A DNA stretch of 64,000 nucleotides, from assembly GCF_018129025.1 (NCBI RefSeq), contig NZ_JAAEDI010000032.1, positions 1 to 64,000 on the forward strand, given 5' to 3'. The notes below the pieces were generated by a model. The model did not search any database, had not been told where the DNA came from, and saw only the letters and a list, made by a program, of their open reading frames with translations. The translations under genes and the position numbers were made by a program. The stretch is from Neoroseomonas terrae (GTDB taxonomy: Bacteria > Pseudomonadota > Alphaproteobacteria > Acetobacterales > Acetobacteraceae). Shown in pieces: positions 16,422 through 29,368 of this stretch (position 1 is the first letter of the stretch; each line of letters starts with the position of its first letter).

Positions 16422-17471
16422 ATGGGCGCGAAAGATGTGATGACGCTGCGCGGCCCCGTCCTGGGGCTGGAGAGCAGCTGCGACGAGACGGCCGCGGCCG
16501 TGCTCGCGCCGGACGGCGCGATCCTGGCCGAGGCGGTGTTGAGCCAGGAGAAGGAACACGCCGTCTTCGGCGGCGTGGTGCCTGAGATCGCGGCGCGGGC
16601 GCATCTGGCGGCCCTGCCCGGCCTGGCGGAAACAGTGCTGCAGCGCGCAGGGCTGACTTATGGCGATCTCGGCGCGGTGGCAGCTACCTCGGGGCCGGGA
16701 CTGATCGGTGGACTGATCGTCGGCGCTTCCTTCGGCAAGGGGGTGGCGATCGCCCACGGCCTGCCCTTCGTCGCGGTGAACCACCTCGAGGCCCATGCCC
16801 TGACTGCGCGGCTGCCGGGGCTGCTGGAAGCCGGGGCGCCCGCCTTTCCGTACCTGCTGCTGCTGGTCTCGGGAGGGCATTGCCAGTGTGTGGCGGTGGA
16901 GGGGCTCGGGCAGTACCGGCGGCTTGGCACCACGCTGGATGACGCGGTGGGAGAGGCCTTCGACAAGGCCGCCAAGCTGATGGGCCTGCCCTGGCCGGGT
17001 GGGCCGCATCTGGAACGGCTGGCCGGGGTCGGCGATGCGCGGGCCGTGCCGCTGCCGCGGCCGCTGTTCGGCCGGCCGGGTTGCGATTTCTCCTTCTCCG
17101 GTCTCAAGACGGCCGTCGCGCGAGCCCTGGCGCAGGGCGCGGCGCGGGAGGATGTGGCGGCGTCGTTCCAGGCCTCCGTCGCCGCCGTCCTGGCCGACCG
17201 CGCGAAGCATGCTCTGGCGATGGTGCCGCAGGCGACTGCCGTCGTGGTGGCGGGCGGCGTCGCGGCGAATGGCGCGGTGCGTACCTCCCTCGCCGCCGCG
17301 GCTGCCGCGTTGGGTGTGCCGATGCTGGCGCCACCGCTGCGGCTGTGTACCGACAACGCCGTCATGGTCGCCTGGGCCGGGATCGAGCGCCTGCGCGCCG
17401 GCCTGACCGACCCGATGGACCACAATCCGCGGCCACGCTGGCCGCTCGCGGAACTGACCGGCGCGGCATGA
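16422..17471 (+). CDS. tsaD: tRNA N6-adenosine threonylcarbamoyltransferase
   Basis: Transfers the threonylcarbamoyl group to A37 of ANN-decoding tRNAs, together with TsaB, TsaE and TsaC. 349 residues, normal size. Seen: LGLESSCDETAAAVL at the N-terminus, GVVPEIAARAHL, the ASKHA-type loop TSGPGLIGGLIVG, metal-binding NHLEAHAL, LVSGGHCQ, DDAVGEAFDKAAKLMGL with PGGP, and DFSFSGLKTA. A second in-frame ATG six codons in is an alternative start. The stop overlaps rlmJ (ATGA). Confidence 0.97.
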   Translation: MGAKDVMTLRGPVLGLESSCDETAAAVLAPDGAILAEAVLSQEKEHAVFGGVVPEIAARAHLAALPGLAETVLQRAGLTYGDLGAVAATSGPGLIGGLIVGASFGKGVAIAHGLPFVAVNHLEAHALTARLPGLLEAGAPAFPYLLLLVSGGHCQCVAVEGLGQYRRLGTTLDDAVGEAFDKAAKLMGLPWPGGPHLERLAGVGDARAVPLPRPLFGRPGCDFSFSGLKTAVARALAQGAAREDVAASFQASVAAVLADRAKHALAMVPQATAVVVAGGVAANGAVRTSLAAAAAALGVPMLAPPLRLCTDNAVMVAWAGIERLRAGLTDPMDHNPRPRWPLAELTGAA

Positions 17472-18292
17472 ACTACCGCCACGCCTTCCATGCCGGGAAC
17501 CACGCGGATTGCCTGAAGCATGCGCTGTTGCTGCTGCTGCTCGATGCGCTGAAGCGGAAGGACGCGCCGTTCGCTGTGCTCGATACCCATGCCGGGCGCG
17601 GGATGTATGACCTTGCAGCGGATGAGGCCGCGCGCACCGGAGAGGCCGCGCGCGGCGCGCTGCGGCTGCGGGGCATCACGGAGGGTCCGCTGACGCCCTT
17701 CGTCGCCGCCCTGGTGGGCCAGGGGTTCCCGGCGCGCTACCCCGGTTCCCCTGCGCTGATCCGCGCCGTGCTGCGCCCGCAGGACCGGCTCGCCTGCTGC
17801 GAGCTGCATCCCGAGGACCATGCTGCCCTCCGCGCCCACTTCGCCCGGGATCGCCAGGTGGCCGTGCACCACCGCGACGCCTATGAGGCGATCCGTGCCC
17901 TGGCGCCTTTCCCCGAACGCCGCGGCCTGATCCTCATGGACCCGCCCTTCGAGCAGGGTGACGAGTTCGACCGCCTCGCCGCCGCCATCGCCCAGCTGCA
18001 CCGCCGGTTCCGTGCCGGCATCGTCGCCGCCTGGTACCCGGTGAAGCACCGCTCGCCGGTGCGGGATTTCCACGACGCGCTGCGCGCCGCCGGCGTACGG
18101 GATGTGGTCGCGGCAGAGCTCTGGCTGCGTGAACCGACCGACCCGCGCCGACTGAACGGCAGCGGCCTGCTGGTGATGAACCCGCCCTTCGGCTTCGAGG
18201 AAGCAGCGGGCACGATACTGGCGGCGCTGCTGGGAGTGCTGGAGCACGAGGCCGGCGCGGGGGTCTCGGTGACGAGGGTCGCGGCGGAATGA
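17468..18292 (+). CDS. rlmJ: 23S rRNA (adenine-2030-N6)-methyltransferase RlmJ
   Basis: SAM-dependent methyltransferase of 274 residues. The N-terminus MNYRHAFHAGNHADCLKH is diagnostic for RlmJ (YhiR). The SAM loop is DTHAGRGMYDL, and the catalytic motif DPPFEQGDEF is a D-P-P-[YF] tetrapeptide for N6-adenine methylation. A second MNPPFGFEEA near the C-terminus is also typical. The start overlaps the tsaD stop, so the two genes form an rRNA/tRNA modification pair. Repeat copy E follows. Confidence 0.95.
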   Translation: MNYRHAFHAGNHADCLKHALLLLLLDALKRKDAPFAVLDTHAGRGMYDLAADEAARTGEAARGALRLRGITEGPLTPFVAALVGQGFPARYPGSPALIRAVLRPQDRLACCELHPEDHAALRAHFARDRQVAVHHRDAYEAIRALAPFPERRGLILMDPPFEQGDEFDRLAAAIAQLHRRFRAGIVAAWYPVKHRSPVRDFHDALRAAGVRDVVAAELWLREPTDPRRLNGSGLLVMNPPFGFEEAAGTILAALLGVLEHEAGAGVSVTRVAAE

Positions 18293-18408
18293 GGCGGGAA
18301 GCGCTTAAGTTTGCGGGGCGCGCACGGTGGTCCGAATGGAGCTTCGCCCATCTCCGGAGCACAGGCCGCCAAAGGCCGAAATGCCCTCCTGGTCGTCCTG
18401 AGATTTCC

Positions 18409-18642
18409 GCTGTTGTCGTTGGAGGGGCGTTGCCCCTCCAAGCCACCCCAGCAAAGGCCGAAAGGCCTTTGCAAACCTCTATTTGGCGCCGGGCGGCATG
18501 GGCGGAAACGATGCCGGAAGGCGCCCTCGCGCACGAAGCACACGTGGACGGTCCGACTTGGCTGCTGCGCCGGGCGCCAACAGATTGCGGTCCAGGGGGT
18601 CCAACCCCCTGGCGGGGTGGTTCGGAGGGGCGGAGCCCCTCC
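18409..18642 (+). repeat. Two-armed palindromic intergenic repeat, copy E
   Basis: Hairpin GGAGGGGC-GTT-GCCCCTCC from 18421, AAAGGCCGAAAGGCCTTT, TTGGCGCCGGGC, core, CGGGCGCCAACAG, CCAGGGGGT-CCA-ACCCCCTGG, closing hairpin GGAGGGGC-GGA-GCCCCTCC to 18642. A lone CAAAGGCCGAA fragment at about 18369 just before it looks like debris from another arm. It lies between rlmJ and gpsA in the same direction; the gap 18293-18707 contains no gene. Confidence 0.9.
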
Positions 18643-18707
18643 GTTCTCCAATGGCGAAGCCGACGCGGCCATCAGAACGGCACAACGCCTTTCCCCGGGA
18701 GCCGCCC

Positions 18708-19691
18708 ATGACCGCGAAGACCGCCATCCTCGGCGCCGGCGCCTGGGGAACCGCGCTCGCCATCCAGGCGGCCCGCGCCGGCTGCGACGTGGCGCTCTGG
18801 GCACGGGATACTGCCCGGGCCGAGGCCATTGCGGCCGCGCGCGTCAATCAGCGTTACCTGCCCGGCATCGCACTTCCCGACGCCGTCAAGGTCACCGCGG
18901 ATGCCGAAGAAGCGCTGGGCGGCGCTGCGCTGGCGCTGATGGTCGTGCCGGCCCAGGCGCTCGCGCGCGTGCTGGCTGCGATGCCGGTGCGCGGCGTGCC
19001 ACTGCTCGCCTGCTGCAAGGGCGTGGAGGCGTCGACGCTGCGCCTGCCGCTCGAGATCATCGAGGCGATCCGTCCCGGCCTGTCTGCGGGCGTGCTGTCA
19101 GGGCCGAATTTCGCGCATGAGGTCGCGCGCGGCCTGCCCGCCGCCGCGGTCGTCGCCGCGGCCGACCCGGCGCTGCGGGAGGCTGGGCTCGCGCTGCTCT
19201 CCTCGCCCGCCTTCCGGCTGTATGGCGGGGAGGACCCGATCGGCGCGGAGGTCGGCGGCGCGGCGAAGAATGTCATCGCCATCGCTGCCGGCGCAGTGAT
19301 AGGGGCGGGGCTGGGGGAGAATGCCCGCGCGGCGCTGGTCACGCGCGGCCTGGCGGAGCTGTCGCGCCTTGCCGTCGCACTGGGTGGCCGCGCGGAGACG
19401 GCGGCGGGCCTGACCGGGTTGGGCGACCTGATGCTGACCTGCGCCGGGCCGGGCAGTCGCAACATGTCGCTCGGCCTGGCGTTGGGACGAGGCGAGAGCC
19501 TGGCCGCGGTGCTGGCGGGGCGGGCCGGCGTGACGGAGGGTGTGGCAACAGCGCCCGCGATCGTCGCGCGCGCCGCGGCGGCCGGGGTGGAACTGCCGAT
19601 CTGCGAAGCGGTGGCCGACCTCGTGGCGGAACGCATCACCGTGCCGGAGGCGATGGCCCGGCTGCTCGCGCGCCCGCAGCGCGCCGAATAG
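18708..19691 (+). CDS. gpsA: Glycerol-3-phosphate dehydrogenase [NAD(P)+]
   Basis: Reduces dihydroxyacetone phosphate to sn-glycerol 3-phosphate for phospholipid synthesis. 327 residues. The N-terminal Rossmann loop is ILGAGAWGTALA, the substrate region LSGPNFAHEVARGLPAA is complete, the catalytic lysine lies in GGAAKNVIAIAAG, and the C-terminal helical domain has GLTGLGDLMLTC and SRNMSLG. Start chosen at ATG 18708; upstream codons read through repeat copy E. The neighbourhood hemC-tsaD-rlmJ-gpsA is housekeeping. Confidence 0.96.
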   Translation: MTAKTAILGAGAWGTALAIQAARAGCDVALWARDTARAEAIAAARVNQRYLPGIALPDAVKVTADAEEALGGAALALMVVPAQALARVLAAMPVRGVPLLACCKGVEASTLRLPLEIIEAIRPGLSAGVLSGPNFAHEVARGLPAAAVVAAADPALREAGLALLSSPAFRLYGGEDPIGAEVGGAAKNVIAIAAGAVIGAGLGENARAALVTRGLAELSRLAVALGGRAETAAGLTGLGDLMLTCAGPGSRNMSLGLALGRGESLAAVLAGRAGVTEGVATAPAIVARAAAAGVELPICEAVADLVAERITVPEAMARLLARPQRAE

Positions 19692-19916
19692 CCTGCGGGG
19701 CAGACGGTGCGCGCGCCTCGGCATCGTGGGGCCTGCGCCCCGGACGGCGTGCCGGTGATCGGCGCCTGTCGCAACTGAGGCAGAATCTGCTCGAGCTTGC
19801 CGACGCGAGCGATCTCGCCCCGTGCGACGCGATAGGAACCGTCGCGGTCGCCGCGCGGGTGCTACCGCGATCGATGGCGAACCGATGTGTATCCAGGCAG
19901 TGACGGGCCGTCGCGA

Positions 19917-19932
19917 GGGGGCGACTGCCCCC
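19917..19932 (-). terminator. Possible terminator hairpin after the RTX-Hint gene
   Basis: GGGGGC-GACT-GCCCCC forms a six-pair GC stem 15 bases beyond the RTX-Hint stop codon. There is no T-tract, so intrinsic termination is uncertain. The rest of 19692-19946 shows nothing recognisable. Confidence 0.35.
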
Positions 19933-19946
19933 CCGCCGTGGCGGCG

Positions 19947-22670
19947 TCAGCCGGCCTTGACGCGGCGCGCCGGCTGGTCGGCCCGCGCCGCGATGCGGGC
20001 GCGGATGCCGTCCAGCGCCGCGTCCCCTTCCTCGAGGACCGGCGCGCAAGCCGCGGCGCGATAGCGCCCGTTGCTGCGCATCGCCTCGAAGTCCACGACC
20101 AGCGCGGCCACCTTCGCATTGTCGAAGAGGTGGCGATTGCCGTCGTCGAAGTAGGTCTCGGTCACCGCGCCCTCGGAAACCACGAGGCCGTGGTGCTCGA
20201 GTTCAACGTGATAGTAGGTGACCTCGCGAACCCACAGCTCCTGCACGATGTTGGTGCCGTTCACCAGCAGCCGTGCCGGCACCAGGCGGCCATCGAGGTG
20301 GATGGCGTGCTCGGGGCTGACGCGCAGGTCGCGGAAGGGCACGCCCGAGGCCAGGGCGCCGGCCTTGATCAGGATCGGCGCGGCCTTCGCGCGGTCGCGC
20401 TGGCGCGCGACGTTCACCTGGGTGCGGCCGACCCAGACCAGCGGCTGCAGCGGCGCACCGCCATGGGCCGCCACCACGAGGTCGCCCGCGCGCAGGTGCT
20501 CGACCGGCACTTCGCCGCGGGCAGTCGCGATGCGCGTGCCTTCGGCGAAGCAGACGATGACGTCGTTGTCAGGGTCGTAGCCGTAGACGGTGATGGTGTC
20601 GGGCCCGTCGCCGCCGTTCACCGTATTGTAGAACAGCGTCGACCCGTCGCCGCCGTCGACCGTTTCCCACGGATCGTCGCCGCCGCCGGTCCAGCCCTGG
20701 AAGTCCAGGGTGTCGTTGCCGCCGCCGAGGTAGATCGTGTCGTTGCCACCCCCGTCGGACCAGGAATAGCTGTCGTCGCCGCCGCCGAGATGAATGGTGT
20801 CGGCACCGCCGCCGGCAATCACCGTATCGTTGCCATCGCCGAGAACGTAGTTGCCGAAGTCGGAGATGGTGTCGATGCCACCCTGGCCATCATTGACGGT
20901 GTCGGCACTCAGGTCGAGCACCACCGGCGCATCCGAACCCGAGTAGTCGAGCGTGTTGGTGCCGCCGCCGCCGACCAGGCTGTCGTTGCCGGCCGAGCCG
21001 ACGACGGTGTCGTCGTTCGCACCGCCGTCGATCGTCTCGTTGCCGGACCCGCCGACCAGGCTGTCGTTGCCGGATCCACCGACGAGGCTGTCGTTGCCGC
21101 CACCGCCAACGATGGTGTCGTTGCCGCCGCCGCCGTTGATGGTGTTGTCGTCGCTGTTGCCCGTCAGCGAGTCGCCCCCGCTGCCGCCGAGGATGTTCTC
21201 GATGCCCTGGAGCGTGTCGTTGCCCGCCGCGCCGGTGGCCGTGCCGTTGCCGGATTCGTCCAGTGTCACGGTCACGGCCGAGCCGGTGCCGTTGTACGAG
21301 GCCCAGTCGTCGCCGGTGCCGCCGATCAGCGTGTCGTCGCCGCCGCCGCCGCTCAGCGTATCGTTGCCGGCGCCGCCGTCGAAGAGGTTGTTCGCGTTGC
21401 CAGTGCTGACGATGGAGTCGTCGCCGGCGCCGCCGGTGACGTTCTCGATGCCGGTCAGCGAATCGCTACCGACATCGGCGCCGCCCTGGCCGGTGCCGTT
21501 GCCGCTGTTGTTCAGATTGACGACGACGTCGCTGGTGGCGCTGCTGTAGTCGGCAAGGTCGGTGCCGGAACCGCCGATGAGGCTGTCGTTGCCCGCACCG
21601 CCGTTGAGCGTGTCGTTGCCGCCGCCGCCGTTCAGCGTGTCATTGCCGGCGCCGCCCCAGAACTGGTTGGCCGTGTCGCCGCTTCCGCCGAAGATGCTGT
21701 CATTGCCCGAGCCGCCGATCGCGTTCTCGAACCCGTAGGCACGGTCGCTGCCTGCGCCGCCCGTCACGTTCACGCCGGACGTCGCGCCGAGGCTCGCCGT
21801 GACAGCGCCGCTGATGTTGGAGAAGTCCAACAGGTCGATGCCGTCACCGGCCTGGATGGTGTCATTGCCGAGCGTCGCGACCACCGTGTCGTCGCCGGAA
21901 CCCGCGTCGATCGATTCCGCCTGCGCGCCGCCGACGATGCTGTCGTTGCCCGCGCCGCCGATCAGCGTATCCCGCCCGCCCTGGCCGAGAATGGTGTCGT
22001 TGCCGTCGCCGCCGTCGAGGAGGTCCATATCCTCCTCGCCGGACTGTGGTGCGGTGCCGATTAGGTAGTCGTCGCCGGCTTCGCCATAAGCCGTGTCGCC
22101 GTAGTTCGTGACGATCGTGTCGTTACCGGCGCCGCCCCAGAGCACGTTGTCCGCCGTCGAGCCGCCGGTGAGATGGTCGTTACCCCAGCCACCGCGCAGG
22201 TTCTCGAACTGATTGATGCCAATGTTGTCGCCCTGGGCATCGCCGCCGGAGGCCGTGCCGTCGATGATGCTGACAGTCACGCCCGCCGTATCAGAGGAAT
22301 AGGACAGCTCGTCCGTGCCGCTGCCGCCGCGCATGTAGTCGGCGCCGGCGCCGCCTTCGATGGTGTCGTTGCCGCTGTCGCCGGTGAGGCTGTCGTTGCC
22401 GACGCCGCCGTAGATCAGGTCGTTGCCGTCACCGCCCGAGACAGTGTCGTTGCCGCCCTGGCCATAGACGGTGTCGTTGCCGCCACGCGCATTGATCGTG
22501 TCGTCGCCGCCGAGGGTGATGTTCGCGCCGCCGTTGAGGCTGTCACCGAAGATCAGGTCGGCCTGGTCCGTCGTATTGCCCGAGACGCCGGGGCTCGAGT
22601 TATTGGGTGCCCAGGGCCAGCCGCCGCCCGTGATGGTGTCGTCGCCGGTCGTGCCGTTAATCGTGGCCAT
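19947..22670 (-). CDS. RTX calcium-binding exoprotein with C-terminal Hint domain
   Basis: 907 residues. From about residue 10 to 690 it is built from RTX nonapeptides (GGxGxDxxx: for example [19 protein letters not shown]), broken by short beta segments such as LDFSNISGAVTASLG. At residue 707 a Hedgehog/Intein-type domain begins with the nucleophile-type cysteine (VCFAEGTRIAT) and includes RVSPEHAIHLDGRLVPARL; it resembles Hint_2 (PF13403) of alphaproteobacterial exoproteins. No C-terminal splicing Asn or extein is evident, so self-cleavage rather than splicing is the likelier activity, if any. No Sec signal: probably type I secreted and calcium-folded outside the cell. GAGGAG lies 11 bases before the ATG. 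An 800-base untranslated region precedes it. Confidence 0.88.
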   Translation of the reverse strand: MATINGTTGDDTITGGGWPWAPNNSSPGVSGNTTDQADLIFGDSLNGGANITLGGDDTINARGGNDTVYGQGGNDTVSGGDGNDLIYGGVGNDSLTGDSGNDTIEGGAGADYMRGGSGTDELSYSSDTAGVTVSIIDGTASGGDAQGDNIGINQFENLRGGWGNDHLTGGSTADNVLWGGAGNDTIVTNYGDTAYGEAGDDYLIGTAPQSGEEDMDLLDGGDGNDTILGQGGRDTLIGGAGNDSIVGGAQAESIDAGSGDDTVVATLGNDTIQAGDGIDLLDFSNISGAVTASLGATSGVNVTGGAGSDRAYGFENAIGGSGNDSIFGGSGDTANQFWGGAGNDTLNGGGGNDTLNGGAGNDSLIGGSGTDLADYSSATSDVVVNLNNSGNGTGQGGADVGSDSLTGIENVTGGAGDDSIVSTGNANNLFDGGAGNDTLSGGGGDDTLIGGTGDDWASYNGTGSAVTVTLDESGNGTATGAAGNDTLQGIENILGGSGGDSLTGNSDDNTINGGGGNDTIVGGGGNDSLVGGSGNDSLVGGSGNETIDGGANDDTVVGSAGNDSLVGGGGTNTLDYSGSDAPVVLDLSADTVNDGQGGIDTISDFGNYVLGDGNDTVIAGGGADTIHLGGGDDSYSWSDGGGNDTIYLGGGNDTLDFQGWTGGGDDPWETVDGGDGSTLFYNTVNGGDGPDTITVYGYDPDNDVIVCFAEGTRIATARGEVPVEHLRAGDLVVAAHGGAPLQPLVWVGRTQVNVARQRDRAKAAPILIKAGALASGVPFRDLRVSPEHAIHLDGRLVPARLLVNGTNIVQELWVREVTYYHVELEHHGLVVSEGAVTETYFDDGNRHLFDNAKVAALVVDFEAMRSNGRYRAAACAPVLEEGDAALDGIRARIAARADQPARRVKAG

Positions 22671-23478
22671 TGGAACTGTCTCTCCTCAGGATCTGGTCAC
22701 ACCGGCGCACAGGGCCGCGGCGGCGGGTTGAAACGCGAAGAACCCCACGGCGCAGTGCGCTGTGGGGCGGAAAGGGACGGTGATTGCGAAGAGGCGCGTG
22801 GCCGGAGGGGCCCGCTCGTCCGGCCCCTCGGCCGCGCTTGCCGGCCGGGCGCCGGGCGCTGGCAGGTCGGGAAGGCGGTCGCGGCGCCCTCGCCGCGGTC
22901 TGCGTGAGAGCAGGCGGTGACGCGACCCCCTTGCTCGGCATCTCGGCCTGGCTGTCCCGCATCGGAGAGGTGGCCGCACCAAGTGAGACCGCTTCGCGCA
23001 GGACGATCCGCACACCGCGCCGGGCCAGCGCCGCCAAGCGTCGCGCGACCCGCGCACCCGCCGGGGGGGCGGGTGCGCGGGTCGGGCGGCTGGATGCGGG
23101 CACCGGGCGGAGCATATTCGGAATCAAAGCGCCAAAAATGAGATGGACAACCTTGTTGCGGGCCGTGTTCTCCGCCGCAATGGCGTAAATTTCAGCGAAG
23201 GATTCCCGGTGTGAGAGATTTCCGCCTAATGATACTCGTTAAGGTTGAGTGAACGGGAAACCCTTGAGCAGCCAAACGTGGCGATCAGAAAATGACCTGG
23301 ACTGGATCGCGGCTGATTTCCGCGCCGATGTGTGACCCCCGATCAGGAGCCGCGGATGCGCGCGTCGCGTGCATCGCGTGACCTGCGGCCAGCGGGGTGC
23401 AACCACCTCGCACCTTCGAAACAAACATCACAAAATCGTGATTATTAGAGGCGCCGCGGGAAGCTCAGCAGGGCCGAA
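22671..23478. other. Long gene-free region upstream of the RTX-Hint gene
   Basis: 808 bases without a supportable gene and the only gap above 300 bases lacking the palindromic repeat. The half next to the RTX gene is very GC rich and contains a perfect 16-bp hairpin. The far half (about 23100-23460) is markedly AT richer than the rest of the window, as expected of a promoter or regulatory region. A one-mismatch CtrA-like site (TTAA, seven bases, TGAAC) is at 23239-23254. Open frames here lack GC3 bias and start signals. Confidence 0.6.
23047..23083. repeat. Perfect 16-bp inverted repeat (hairpin)
   Basis: Arms GACCCGCGCACCCGCC (23047-23062) and its exact reverse complement (23068-23083) enclose a five-G loop. 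It lies about 380 bases upstream of the RTX-Hint start, inside what would be the 5' leader. No T-tract on either side argues against a simple terminator. Confidence 0.8.
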
Positions 23479-24138
23479 TCAGTCCACCGTCAGCGCGGCC
23501 CCCGCCGCCAGCGGTGCGAGTGGCGCAGCCAAGGACACACCGGCGCCAAGCAGCAAGAGGAACGGCGCCGGCGACAACCCGGCCGCCGCCGCCTCGATCG
23601 CCGCGGCCCCAAAGATCACGGCAGGGATCGCCAGCGGCAACACAAGAAGCGGCAGCAGTACTGATCCTCGTCGCGCCCCGAGCGTCAGCGCCGCCCCCAC
23701 CGTTCCGAGCAGCGACAGCAGTGCCGTCGCGAGCGCCAGCGCCGCCAGCGCCGCGCCCCAGGCCTGGACCGGCAGGTTGAGCAACGCGGCAGCGATCGGC
23801 GTAGCGGCAAGCAGCGGCCATCCCGTGGTGATCCAGTGCCCCAGCGCCTTCGCTGCCGCGATTCCACCCCGCGGGAGGCCGGACAGGAGAAGCTGGTCCA
23901 GCGTCCCATCTTCCGCATCCGCGCCGAACAGGCGATCGAGCGGCAGCAGTGCCGCCAGCAGCGCCGACGCAAACAGCGCCCCGGGGGCGAGCCGCGCCAG
24001 CGTCTCCGGCGCCGGCCCCACGCCGAAGGGAAACAGCGCCGCGACCAGCACGAAGAACAGCACCGCCGCCAGCGTGTCGGCCGGGTGACGCAGCGCCAGG
24101 CGGATTTCGCGCGCCAGCAGCGCGGCGAAGGCCCTCAC
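23479..24138 (-). CDS. ccmB: Haem exporter permease CcmB
   Basis: Membrane subunit of the CcmAB transporter that releases holo-CcmE during cytochrome c maturation. 219 residues, six predicted helices. The typical opening LLAREIRLALRHPADTLAAVLFFVL and the conserved FGADAEDGTLDQLLLSGLP segment are present, with a long hydrophobic C-terminal half. It overlaps the ccmA stop by 4 bases. ccmC, D, E are not in the window. Confidence 0.95.
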   Translation of the reverse strand: MRAFAALLAREIRLALRHPADTLAAVLFFVLVAALFPFGVGPAPETLARLAPGALFASALLAALLPLDRLFGADAEDGTLDQLLLSGLPRGGIAAAKALGHWITTGWPLLAATPIAAALLNLPVQAWGAALAALALATALLSLLGTVGAALTLGARRGSVLLPLLVLPLAIPAVIFGAAAIEAAAAGLSPAPFLLLLGAGVSLAAPLAPLAAGAALTVD

Positions 24139-24725
24139 AGTCGCAACTCCTGCGCATCAGGTAAGGGAAGGGGGATATGCGTCGCCGCGACGACGATGCC
24201 CCCCGCCGCGCGATGCGCCGCCAGCAGCGGCCCGAGCCGTTCGACCGACGCTGCGTCCAGCCCCGTGGTCGGCTCGTCGAGCAGCCAGAGCGGCACCGGT
24301 GCCAAGGCAAGTCGGGCCAGCGCCAGGCGCCGCTTCTGGCCCGACGACAGCACCCGTGCGGGCAGGTCCGCGAGGGGCGCGAGCGCCACGGCATCGAGCG
24401 CCGCCTCAACCGAACCGCCGGTAAGCCCGGCAAAGAAGGTCAGGTTCTCCGCGACGGTCAGCGCCGGCTTCAGTGCATCCTGGTGCGAGAGGTAGCGCAA
24501 CCGCGCGGCATGGGCCGCCGGGTCCAGCGCGATGTCTTCGCCACGCCACAGCACCGCGCCTTCCGCAGGGCGAAGTAGTCCAGTGAGAATGCGAAGCATT
24601 GTCGACTTGCCGGCGCCATTCGCGCCTGTCAGCAACAATGCAGCGCCCGCCGACAATCTCAGGGACAGGCCCGAGAATACGACGCGGTCGCCCCGCAGGC
24701 AGGCGAGGTCATGCACCTCAAGCAT
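24135..24725 (-). CDS. ccmA: Haem exporter ATP-binding protein CcmA
   Basis: ABC ATPase of the cytochrome c maturation transporter, 196 residues (family about 200). Walker A is [10 protein letters not shown], the signature is [14 protein letters not shown] (LSxGQ with a Gln-Lys-Arg tail as in CcmA), and Walker B is [15 protein letters not shown] 24725 ([12 protein letters not shown]) matches the usual CcmA start; a GTG at 24758 would add 11 residues. Coupled to ccmB. The gene diverges from acnA across 123 bases. Confidence 0.95.
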   Translation of the reverse strand: MLEVHDLACLRGDRVVFSGLSLRLSAGAALLLTGANGAGKSTMLRILTGLLRPAEGAVLWRGEDIALDPAAHAARLRYLSHQDALKPALTVAENLTFFAGLTGGSVEAALDAVALAPLADLPARVLSSGQKRRLALARLALAPVPLWLLDEPTTGLDAASVERLGPLLAAHRAAGGIVVAATHIPLPLPDAQELRL

Positions 24726-24848
24726 CGCCTCGCCTGTTTCGCTCAAACCTGCCCCCACTCCATGGACCGTTTCCGGCCGTCATGCTTTAAACCGCCCGTT
24801 TGTGCAGCCGCGAGTGCGGCTTCGGACCGAATGAAGGGCACCCCAACC

Positions 24849-27545
<2,697 letters not shown>

Positions 27546-27570
27546 GCCGCCGCCATCGCCGAGGACGATC

Positions 27571-27604
27571 GAAGGGCGCGGTTCCGGAAGGGGCCGCGCC
27601 CTTC
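27571..27604 (+). terminator. Intrinsic-type terminator of acnA
   Basis: GAAGGGCGCGG pairs exactly with CCGCGCCCTTC around a 12-base loop, followed by a short pyrimidine run (TTCTGTCCC). It lies 26 bases after the stop codon and separates acnA from the convergent UbiH-like gene. Confidence 0.75.
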
Positions 27605-27639
27605 TTCTGTCCCGCTGCGCGACCGTCAGCGACCCCGCG

Positions 27640-29357
<1,718 letters not shown>

Positions 29358-29368
29358 GGCGGACGGCC

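Noticed and set aside
19887..22064. 725-codon plus-strand frame
   Set aside because: Antisense of the RTX-Hint gene; the apparent VVA repeats are the mirror of GGxGxD codons.
22657..23188. Open frames on both strands in the long leader of the RTX-Hint gene
   Set aside because: No ribosome-binding site, no conserved motif and no third-position GC bias in the AT-richer part; a look at the extended minus frame met a stop before any start codon.
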